Below are positions 1 through 5,248 of a stretch of 5,260 bases of DNA, one piece after another. The notes beneath the pieces were generated by a model that searched no databases, was not told the origin of the DNA, and worked only from the letters and a program-made list of their open reading frames with translations. Position 1 is the first letter of the stretch. Every line of letters starts with the position of its first letter. A program made the translations under genes and the position numbers. The DNA comes from Betaproteobacteria bacterium (GTDB lineage: Bacteria; Pseudomonadota; Gammaproteobacteria; Burkholderiales; UBA9220): assembly GCA_020061285.1 (NCBI GenBank), contig JAGUYQ010000286.1:1-5260 (forward strand). The letters are read 5' to 3'.

Positions 1-1
1 C

Positions 2-823
2 TTCACCACGGGGCGGAACCTCAAGCCGGACTACAGCATGAACTTCCCGGCCAAGCGGATCACGACCAAGCTGACCTGGGAAGACCTGGTGCTGACCCAC
101 GACGTGCTGGACGAGGTGGAAAACATCAACGCCTGGCTCCGGCATTCGAAAACCATCATGGAGGACTGGGGGCTGGAGCGGACGGTCAAGCCGGGATACC
201 GCTGCCTGTTCTATGGCCCGCCGGGAACGGGGAAGACCCTGACCGCGACGCTGATCGGCGCCAATGCCGGCCTGGATGTGTATCGGATCGACCTTTCCAT
301 GGTGGTTTCGAAATACATCGGCGAGACGGAGAAGAATCTGGCCAATATCTTCGACCAGGCGAAAAACAAGAACTGGATACTCTTTTTCGACGAAGCCGAC
401 GCCCTGTTCGGGAAGCGCACCCAGACCTCCAGCTCCAACGACCGCTATGCGAACCAGGAGGTTTCCTACCTCTTGCAGCGGGTCGAGGACTTCCCCGGCG
501 TGGTCATCCTGGCGACCAACCTGAAGGCTAATATCGACGATGCCTTTGCGCGGCGCTTTCAGACGTCGATCTATTTTTCCCTGCCGGACGCCGAGCATCG
601 GCTGCGGCTGTGGCAGGGATACTTCAAGGGCAAATGCCGCCTGGAAGAGGGCGTGGACCTGGCCTGCCTGGCCGAGGAATACGCGCTTTCCGGCGGCGCC
701 ATCGCCAATGTGGTGCGCTACGGCGCGATCCGCGCGCTGCACATGGGCAGGGATGCGATCTCCCGTGACGACCTGGTGAAGGGGATTGCAAAAGAGCTCA
801 TCAAGGAAGGGAAAACCATTTAG
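2..823 (+). CDS. eCIS-type AAA+ ATPase (5'-truncated by window edge)
   Basis: The reading frame is open from base 2, so the true start lies upstream; an internal ATG is at 38 and numbering here is from it. It is an AAA+ ATPase of the type encoded with extracellular contractile injection systems (Afp15/PVC15-like), thought to act in particle assembly or cargo handling in the cytoplasm. Visible motifs are Walker A GPPGTGKT (60-67), the family-diagnostic RIDLSMVVSKYIGETEKN (83-100), Walker B ILFFDEAD (114-121), FGKR and DRYANQEVSYLLQR (124-148), sensor 1 LATN (N161), arginine fingers R172/R173 in FARRF, and a sensor-2-like LSGGAI (217-222). The upstream in-frame stretch before base 38 also fits the family (LKPDYSMNFPAKR, then LTWEDLVL). 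The C-terminus KEGKTI is complete. All catalytic residues are intact. The next gene starts 9 bases after the stop, suggesting one operon. The fold is certain; the eCIS assignment rests on recalled family motifs. Confidence 0.93.
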   Translation, partial: FTTGRNLKPDYSMNFPAKRITTKLTWEDLVLTHDVLDEVENINAWLRHSKTIMEDWGLERTVKPGYRCLFYGPPGTGKTLTATLIGANAGLDVYRIDLSMVVSKYIGETEKNLANIFDQAKNKNWILFFDEADALFGKRTQTSSSNDRYANQEVSYLLQRVEDFPGVVILATNLKANIDDAFARRFQTSIYFSLPDAEHRLRLWQGYFKGKCRLEEGVDLACLAEEYALSGGAIANVVRYGAIRALHMGRDAISRDDLVKGIAKELIKEGKTI

Positions 824-832
824 GTAACGGCT

Positions 833-3709
833 ATGGTGAGCGCATACGTAAAAAAAATGCTGCATCGTTCACGCGGGCTTATCGCCGCGGTATTGATGGC
901 GGCCGTTGCCCTGCCTGTTTTGGCGGCGGAACTGGACTGCGAGAGGATGCTGGCGGACACGGTGGTCAGAAAACTCGACAAGGCGACCGTCAGCAGCGCG
1001 CAGCGGCAACTCCTCGAACTCGGTTTCAATCCCGAGTGGATAGACGGCCTGCTGGGGTCGAAGACCAGCGCGGCCCTGATGGAGTTCTGCACGAGCGCGC
1101 AATTTGCCCGCTCGGGAGACCTGCTGACCATGCTGGGCAACCACGCGGCCATTTTCAAAGTGTATCCGGATTGGGAGACGACCCTGGCCAGCAAGGATTT
1201 CCTGGCATGGGCGGCAAGGCAGCCCGATGCGGCGCAAATCGGCAAAATCAGGCAATCAGGGGATTCGACCGAGGTGATTGCGGTATTGGGCCGCTACGGC
1301 AAGCGCAATGAGGGCGCGCCGTTGCCAGCGAACGATGACGAGAACCCTGTCAGTTATATCCTGACAAAGGACGATTTCACGCAATTGAAAGCGCAGGAAA
1401 TGCTTTCCAGCCGCTTCCTCAAGTTGCAGAGCAAAACCTATGCGGACAAGGACGATTTTGAGACGGCGGCCAATAAGGTTCTCAAAGGAGCGGCGGACCA
1501 GGGGGAATACGTGCGCTTGGCCGAAAAATCCGGGGAGCAGCAGACCACCTACAAGCTCACCAAAGAGTCCTTCGACGAGCTCAAGGTCGTAAACGTCCCC
1601 GACTATGTTCTGCAAGCCCTGGAACCGCTCAAGGACCTGGATTATCCGGACAGTGAGCTCGAAACGGCGGTCAATACGACGCTTGGCGGTCTGGGCAAGA
1701 GGGCGATGGGCTTCCTGCCGGAGATCGTCAAGTTGGCGGTGATTACGCCGGCCGGCGGGACTCTGACCGACACCTCACTGGCGAAATTCGCCGAGGCGCA
1801 CCAGGGAGACCTGTTGGCCGCCGCTGTCCAGGAGCGGGTTTCGAAGCTGCAGGGGGAAAAGTACCGGAACAATACGGCGCTGTCGTCGGCGGTGAAGAAG
1901 ATGCTGTCGGAAATCACGGCGGAAATCGACGATTGTGTCCAGGCCACAATAGACCATGCGCAAGAATCGTCCGCTTACGTGCTCGACAAGGTGCAGGTGC
2001 GGGAGATCAGCCAAAAAATCAAGGAATCCGCCGTTCCGGAGCTATTCCTGGAGTTGATCGCCAGCATCCAGGACGTGGACTATCCCGACCCCGACCTGTT
2101 CTGGCGCGCCACCAAGGCCAAGGTCGAGATAGCGGGAGACGGCAACGCGTTCAGGAAGACGATCTGGAACGCAATCGAGGCACAGGGCGCCGACAAGGTG
2201 GACCAAACGTTGCTGAGTGCCTTGAATAAGGCCAAATTGCCCCCCGCCCTTCTCGACCAACTGACGACGCTGCAGGACCGCAAATTCAGCAGTAGCACGG
2301 CGCTGGAAAACGCGATCAGCAATATGTTCAAGCAACTGGGCAGGGAGTACGAACAGTTCCGCCCGCTGATCGTCGCCCAAGCCAGGAAGCAGCACCCCTT
2401 CGACAAGACGAAGACCATCCAGTGGGATGGCGGCGGGTGCAAGTGCGTGCAGCACAGCAACCTGGAAGGGGAGGTTTACGGCCTCTACCCCTATTGGATG
2501 GCCGGGGAGAAACAGACCATCGACTTTGGCGTGCAGACCCGGATCGGGTATTACGGCCTGAGCTTCGACGATAAGGGCAATATTCCCAACGCGTCCCGCT
2601 GGAAGGGGCTGGATACCAAGTTTATCCGAGAGGCGCGAACCTACGGCACACGGGTGGATATGGTGATTTACAGGAGCAACTGGAGAGGGTGGACCCAGGC
2701 CGGCAAGGAAGAACGGGACGCCCTTTTCCAGAACCTGGCGGCGAACATCACCGCACTCGTCGAAACGCCGCTGACCGATTGGTTCTCCAAGATGAAGCCC
2801 TTTATCTCCCTGGGCGGCTCTTCACCGCCAGTGATGGGCGATGGCGTCACGCTGGATTTCACGGGTTATCCCCAGGACGCGGAATCGGTCGAGGCCTTCT
2901 ATACCTTCATCAAGACCCTGAGCGGCAAACTGAGGCCCTACGGGCGAAAGTTCTACGTAAATATCATGTTCCGCAGCGCGGATATGGGAAAGGGTATCTA
3001 CGATTACAACAGGCTGCTCTCGCTGATAGACATTGTCAAAGCAGGCGGCGGGAAACTGAATTCCCTCTTCCTGGTATTGCTGGAGGAGCCGACCACCAGT
3101 GATAAGAAAAGGCTGAGGCTGAAGATCGAAAACGGGGTGCACGGCACGGACAGGGTGAAACTGCTGCGCAACGTCGTCACGGTGCTCACCTACGACGGCC
3201 AAAGCGAGGGCCAACTGGCGGACGATGTCATTTACGCCAAGGACAATTTCGGCGGCATCGGCTTCTGGACGCAGCCGGTGGCATTGGGGAAAAAAGCCGC
3301 TGCCGCGGCGGCCAATGCCTCCGTTTCCGCCAGCAGCGTGCTCAATAAGAACTACGTGGACGCCGCGAGCGGCGACACCGTGCTGAAACCCGCCGTCTGC
3401 CGTGTTGTCTGCCCGAACAAGTGGGCGTTCCGGATCGTTTGGGATATTTTCGTCCTTGCCCTGCTAGGGAGCATCCCGCTGTATTTCGCGCGATGCGAAT
3501 GGCGCAACTACTTCGATAAGCACTTCATGCATTTCATTGTCGGCGTGGTCGGCCCGTTCCTGCTGGTCACCTTCGGCCTGCTGTTCTGCGACCCCTCCTG
3601 GGAGGCGATATCCAGGGGCAACGGACCCCTGATCTTCCTCATCGCGGCCATTCTCGCGTATGCCGTTTGGAGTTACCGCGACAGGAAAAGAAAGGCGGAC
3701 CTGCCATGA
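833..3709 (+). CDS. Signal peptide / PG-binding-like / helical repeat / GH18-like barrel / 3-TM envelope protein
   Basis: A 958-residue envelope protein of unknown function. Order of parts: signal peptide (about 1-32, basic KKMLHRSR, then a hydrophobic core ending VLAA); peptidoglycan-binding-1-like domain (about 48-90, with QRQLLELGF and IDGLLGSKTSAAL); five degenerate ~70-residue helical repeats (about 175-519); GH18-like TIM barrel (about 546-816), starting VYGLYPYW and ending GGIGFWTQP; Ala/Ser linker (819-836); three transmembrane helices (about 866-886, 900-918, 931-947); basic tail RDRKRK. Positive charges put the first TM loop and the tail in the cytoplasm and everything before TM1 in the periplasm. 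The GH18 motif is degraded to DGVTLDFT (670-677), so hydrolysis is unlikely. Cysteines fall in pairs (36/86, 536/538, 856/860), compatible with periplasmic disulfides. The start at 833 has only a weak AGGT (822-825) and probably depends on coupling to the ATPase gene; Met9 (857) is an alternative. A role as membrane/peptidoglycan anchor or glycan sensor for the particle is inference. Confidence 0.88.
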   Translation: MVSAYVKKMLHRSRGLIAAVLMAAVALPVLAAELDCERMLADTVVRKLDKATVSSAQRQLLELGFNPEWIDGLLGSKTSAALMEFCTSAQFARSGDLLTMLGNHAAIFKVYPDWETTLASKDFLAWAARQPDAAQIGKIRQSGDSTEVIAVLGRYGKRNEGAPLPANDDENPVSYILTKDDFTQLKAQEMLSSRFLKLQSKTYADKDDFETAANKVLKGAADQGEYVRLAEKSGEQQTTYKLTKESFDELKVVNVPDYVLQALEPLKDLDYPDSELETAVNTTLGGLGKRAMGFLPEIVKLAVITPAGGTLTDTSLAKFAEAHQGDLLAAAVQERVSKLQGEKYRNNTALSSAVKKMLSEITAEIDDCVQATIDHAQESSAYVLDKVQVREISQKIKESAVPELFLELIASIQDVDYPDPDLFWRATKAKVEIAGDGNAFRKTIWNAIEAQGADKVDQTLLSALNKAKLPPALLDQLTTLQDRKFSSSTALENAISNMFKQLGREYEQFRPLIVAQARKQHPFDKTKTIQWDGGGCKCVQHSNLEGEVYGLYPYWMAGEKQTIDFGVQTRIGYYGLSFDDKGNIPNASRWKGLDTKFIREARTYGTRVDMVIYRSNWRGWTQAGKEERDALFQNLAANITALVETPLTDWFSKMKPFISLGGSSPPVMGDGVTLDFTGYPQDAESVEAFYTFIKTLSGKLRPYGRKFYVNIMFRSADMGKGIYDYNRLLSLIDIVKAGGGKLNSLFLVLLEEPTTSDKKRLRLKIENGVHGTDRVKLLRNVVTVLTYDGQSEGQLADDVIYAKDNFGGIGFWTQPVALGKKAAAAAANASVSASSVLNKNYVDAASGDTVLKPAVCRVVCPNKWAFRIVWDIFVLALLGSIPLYFARCEWRNYFDKHFMHFIVGVVGPFLLVTFGLLFCDPSWEAISRGNGPLIFLIAAILAYAVWSYRDRKRKADLP
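974..1102 (+). other. Peptidoglycan-binding-1-like domain (residues ~48-90)
   Basis: The segment follows the PF01471 pattern: a short helix with QRQLLELGF, then a turn IDGLLG, then a helix SKTSAALMEF. The family pattern is roughly LQ..L..LGF....DG.fG..T..Al..FQ. It lies just after the predicted signal peptide, which places it in the periplasm where peptidoglycan is available. C36 and C86 flank or sit within it and could form a disulfide. Recognised by pattern only; no profile search was possible. Confidence 0.7.
1355..2389 (+). repeat. Five degenerate ~70-residue helical repeats inside the 958-aa protein
   Basis: Aligning the protein to itself by eye gives five units, at residues about 175-233, 240-306, 310-378, 382-451 and 456-519. 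Shared elements are a start like Y.LT...F..LK (YILTKDDFTQLK, YKLTKESFDELK, YVLDKVQVREIS), then a helix ending L..L..L.D..Y.D (LEPLKDLDYPD, LIASIQDVDYPD, LTTLQDRKFSS, VSKLQGEKYRN, FLKLQSKTYAD), then a helix with ..LE.AV...L (ELETAVNTTL, ALENAISNMF, ALSSAVKKML, DFETAANKVL). They are not conserved at DNA level, so the duplication is old. The units probably form an elongated alpha-helical stalk or solenoid between the N-terminal domain and the barrel. Confidence 0.72.
2468..3280 (+). other. GH18-like TIM barrel with lost catalytic residues (residues ~546-816)
   Basis: Strand-like segments follow the glycoside hydrolase family 18 order: VYGLYPYWM (b1), RIGYYGLSFDD (b2), RVDMVIYR (b3), GDGVTLDFTGYP (b4), KFYVNIMF (b5), SLFLVLLEEP (b6), VVTVLTYDG (b7), FGGIGFWTQP (b8). 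Active GH18 enzymes carry DxxDxDxE at b4; here the aligned residues are D670, T673, D675 and T677, so the catalytic Glu is Thr. The fold call is by motif and order only. The substrate, if glycan is bound at all, cannot be read from the sequence. Confidence 0.65.
3428..3679 (+). other. Three C-terminal transmembrane helices of the 958-aa protein
   Basis: Hydrophobic stretches are at residues about 866-886 (ends LLGSIPLYFA), 900-918 (FIVGVVGPFLLVTFGLL) and 931-947 (PLIFLIAAILAYAVW). The loop between helices 1 and 2 contains R887, R891, K896 and several His, and the tail carries RDRKRK. By the positive-inside rule both are cytoplasmic, which agrees with an exported N-terminus and an odd number of helices. 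Confidence 0.85.
3691..3699 (+). promoter_or_regulatory. Ribosome binding site for the methyltransferase gene
   Basis: AAAGGCGGA lies 6 bases before ATG 3706, inside the end of the upstream gene. It decides the start at 3706 over the in-frame TTG at 3667, which would add 13 residues of non-family-like sequence. Confidence 0.65.
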
Positions 3710-4314
3710 TGACCCTGCTGGAAAAAGCCACCATCATCCACTACCACCGCCACCGCATCGGCGAATTCGAAGGCGGAACGGTGGAAGCCCTCGGCTTCCG
3801 CGGCGAGGAGAGCCAAGTGAAACGCTTCGAGGCGCTTGCCACCGTGGCGGACCTGAACGGCGGCTCCATCCTCGACATCGGCTGCGGCCACGGCGACCTG
3901 AAAGGATTCCTGGACGCCCGGTTCCACGGCTTCAGCTACGTCGGCATCGACCAGATGGCCGAGTTCATCCAGCAGGCCCGCAGCCTCTATGGACAGCGCC
4001 CCTCCTGCTACTTCTGTATCGCGGATTTCACCGAAGCGGAACTGCCCCAGGCCGATTACGTCTTCGCCTCCGGCGTGCTGGGCTACCGCTGCGAGGACAG
4101 CGGTTTCCCCTTCGCGATGATCGAAAGGATGTACCGCGCGGCCAACAAGGCGCTGGCCTTCAACATGCTGGACGCGGCGAATTTCCCCTCCCATCCCCTG
4201 CTCGTCGGCCACGACGTGGGCGAGGTCGTGGAATTCTGCGAGCGCCTGGCGCCGGACGTGCGGCTGGTGCGGGGATACCTGGAGGACGATTTTACGGTGC
4301 TAATGTACAAATAA
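3706..4314 (+). CDS. Class I SAM-dependent methyltransferase, substrate unknown
   Basis: A 202-residue soluble cytoplasmic protein with a Rossmann-type methyltransferase core. Motif I is SILDIGCGHGDL (54-65), binding S-adenosylmethionine. The acidic residue that would bind the ribose is D82 in YVGIDQM. Motif III is IADF (105-108) and the post-II/IV region is ADYVFASGVLGY (116-127). The N-terminal helix part (HYHRHRIGEF, then EALGFRGEESQVKRFE) and the C-terminal GYLEDDFTVLMYK match a recurrent family of small bacterial methyltransferases of unknown substrate. ATG 3706 overlaps the previous stop (ATGA), so translation is probably coupled to the large envelope protein. A second ATG follows directly at 3709. 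Length and motifs are complete. It could modify a particle protein, a cargo or a small molecule; nothing in the sequence tells which. Confidence 0.9.
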   Translation: MMTLLEKATIIHYHRHRIGEFEGGTVEALGFRGEESQVKRFEALATVADLNGGSILDIGCGHGDLKGFLDARFHGFSYVGIDQMAEFIQQARSLYGQRPSCYFCIADFTEAELPQADYVFASGVLGYRCEDSGFPFAMIERMYRAANKALAFNMLDAANFPSHPLLVGHDVGEVVEFCERLAPDVRLVRGYLEDDFTVLMYK

Positions 4315-4394
4315 ACGCAAGGCGCCTTTGCGGCTTCTATGGAGAACCCGTCGCACGGCAAGCAAGGCGATCAACCTGAAACAGGAGGGCTGAA
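4315..4394 (+). other. 80-base gap before the toxin gene
   Basis: No convincing sigma70-type promoter or terminator is visible here. It contains a 10-base perfect palindrome AAGGCGCCTT (4319-4328) without a loop or a T-run, and the ribosome binding site of the next gene at its 3' end. The toxin gene may be read from the upstream operon or from an unrecognised promoter in this gap. Confidence 0.5.
4383..4388 (+). promoter_or_regulatory. Strong Shine-Dalgarno (AGGAGG) for the nuclease gene
   Basis: AGGAGG ends 6 bases before ATG 4395, an ideal spacing. It favours ATG 4395 over the in-frame ATG at 4407. An in-frame TGA at 4377-4379 rules out a longer start. Confidence 0.85.
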
Positions 4395-5150
4395 ATGGAA
4401 CGGTTAATGAAACAGGACGGCGGATACGCGCATTCGCAGCGCACGGCCCAAGCCAAGTCACGTGACGGCGAACTCGCGGACGGTATCGCCAACAGCCCGA
4501 CGATGGTCGCGCAGCGCAAGCAATTGCAGAGTCTGTTCGGCGGAGCGATACAACGGCAAGAGCCGATGGGCGGAATGCCACACGGCAAGGCCGGCAAACA
4601 GACAAACAAACATGGCGTTATCCAGAAATTTGACCCGAATAAGACGCCCAGGAGTTCTTTGAATGCGAGCGGAAAATGGGCCTACGATCTTCTCATCAAC
4701 GACCGGGCGGAATTCAAAAAAATAGACAAAAGCGGAGGGGATGTTAACGCGGTTCAGGACAGCAAGAAACGTGTGACCTGGGCGTCAAAGCATATAGACA
4801 GCAAGGCCGCCCCCAGGAACCAAGCGCTGCAAACGGGCATTGGGTGGCTAGGGAACCTGGAGGCGGAGGATACGGGTGCGGGTTACAACGGGGGACATTT
4901 GATTGCTTCCAGCCTGGGCGGGTCTGGAACATGGCAGAACATGGTTCCTCAGGATGGCCCTGAGAATAAATGGGGCGACTGGAGGCAATACGAGAAAGAG
5001 AACGCGGCGGCGTTTAAGGAGACCGGGGAGCCGTTAAAAGTAAGTGTCAGCCTGGGGTATTCAGGCGACTCGGTACTTCCTACGTCTTGGGATAGCTGGT
5101 TGACTGACAAGAACGGCAAGGACGTGAATTGGTACTCCGGGTTGTTTTGA
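4395..5150 (+). CDS. Putative eCIS cargo toxin: VAQRK-type leader plus DNA/RNA non-specific nuclease domain
   Basis: A 251-residue protein with no signal peptide or membrane helix. The N-terminus (about 31-56: IANSPTMVAQRKQLQSLFGG then AIQRQE) matches the leader found ahead of the eCIS-core domain (DUF4157) in many eCIS-linked proteins, but no HExxH-type DUF4157 follows. A Gly/Lys/His-rich linker (57-74) and a VIQK boundary lead into the toxin part. Residues about 100-240 look like the Endonuclea_NS family (beta-beta-alpha-metal): NGGHLIASSLGGSG (165-178), QNMVPQD (181-187), then N191 and WRQYE (196-200). Likely catalytic base H168 and metal ligand N191, with E200 supporting; the family's DRGH is NGGH here. 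The expected reaction is metal-dependent cleavage of nucleic acid in a target cell. The gene looks richer in A/T than its upstream neighbours (bases 4621-4740 are 48% GC). No immunity gene is visible within the window. The leader as a loading signal is inference. Confidence 0.85.
   Translation: MERLMKQDGGYAHSQRTAQAKSRDGELADGIANSPTMVAQRKQLQSLFGGAIQRQEPMGGMPHGKAGKQTNKHGVIQKFDPNKTPRSSLNASGKWAYDLLINDRAEFKKIDKSGGDVNAVQDSKKRVTWASKHIDSKAAPRNQALQTGIGWLGNLEAEDTGAGYNGGHLIASSLGGSGTWQNMVPQDGPENKWGDWRQYEKENAAAFKETGEPLKVSVSLGYSGDSVLPTSWDSWLTDKNGKDVNWYSGLF
4485..4562 (+). other. eCIS cargo-type leader (residues 31-56 of the nuclease)
   Basis: The motif IANSP..VAQRKQLQSLFG..IQRQ is familiar from the N-termini of proteins encoded near eCIS particles, usually before a DUF4157 eCIS-core domain. 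Here it precedes a nuclease. Its recurrence across unrelated C-termini fits a sorting or loading tag, but that function is inferred. Confidence 0.7.
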
Positions 5151-5161
5151 TTTGAATAGGG

Positions 5162-5195
5162 ATTCCGCATGGTCAAGTTGGTGACATGGCGGAAT
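5162..5195 (+). repeat. Imperfect inverted repeat / hairpin after the nuclease gene
   Basis: ATTCCGC (5162-5168) pairs with GCGGAAT (5189-5195). Inside it, either GTCA (5172-5175) pairs with TGAC (5182-5185) across a 3x3 internal loop, or ATTCCG plus CATG pair with CATG plus CGGAAT with one bulged G (5189). It could slow or protect the 3' end of the nuclease mRNA. It lacks the T-run of an intrinsic terminator. Confidence 0.5.
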
Positions 5196-5233
5196 AAGGG
5201 ACAGGTGTGATTAATCCTTTGCGCCAACTGGTA

Positions 5234-5239
5234 GAAGGG
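5234..5239 (+). promoter_or_regulatory. Ribosome binding site of the next gene
   Basis: GAAGGG(G) ends 9 bases before ATG 5249. It supports translation starting at 5249, immediately after an in-frame TAA at 5246-5248. Confidence 0.55.
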
Positions 5240-5248
5240 GAAGCTTAA

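Larger units (their letters stand above)
5151..5248 (+). other. 98-base gap after the nuclease gene
   Basis: A/T-richer than the upstream genes (bases 5161-5220 are 47% GC). It contains an imperfect hairpin (5162-5195), two 13-codon reading frames judged too short to call (5169-5210 and 5207-5248), and the ribosome binding site of the next gene. No T-run follows the hairpin. No convincing promoter was found. Confidence 0.5.

Noticed and set aside
820..1245. Antisense open frames opposite the start of the large envelope protein
   Set aside because: No recognisable domains or ribosome binding sites; the sense frame has a signal peptide and a domain that explain the region.
2042..2460. Two overlapping antisense frames opposite the repeat region
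   Set aside because: They mirror the sense repeats and show no family-like motifs; treated as shadows.
3667..3705. Earlier TTG start for the methyltransferase
   Set aside because: It would add 13 residues that do not fit the family and uses a rare start, whereas ATG 3706 has a well-placed ribosome binding site and an ATGA coupling.
4319..4328. Palindrome AAGGCGCCTT as a terminator or operator
   Set aside because: It has no loop and no T-run, and a 10-base GC-rich palindrome is common by chance at this base composition.
3660..4379. A long open frame overlapping the methyltransferase in another frame
   Set aside because: Its product is an Arg/Pro/Gly-rich low-complexity chain typical of a shadow frame in GC-rich DNA, while the other frame has clear SAM-binding motifs.
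4339..4407. 22-codon frame (MENPSH...) spanning the gap before the toxin gene
   Set aside because: Too short, no clear ribosome binding site, and it overlaps the AGGAGG and start of the toxin gene.
5181..5214. Possible promoter before the gene at 5249 (GTGACA at 5181-5186)
   Set aside because: No acceptable -10 box lies 16-18 bases downstream; the best candidate (GATTAA) is too far and matches poorly.
5169..5248. Two 13-codon frames (5169-5210 and 5207-5248) that would join into a 25-residue peptide if one GT of GTGTG were removed
   Set aside because: AGGGA before 5169 could be a ribosome binding site and the joined peptide looks protein-like, but the evidence is too thin to call a gene or a frameshifted remnant.
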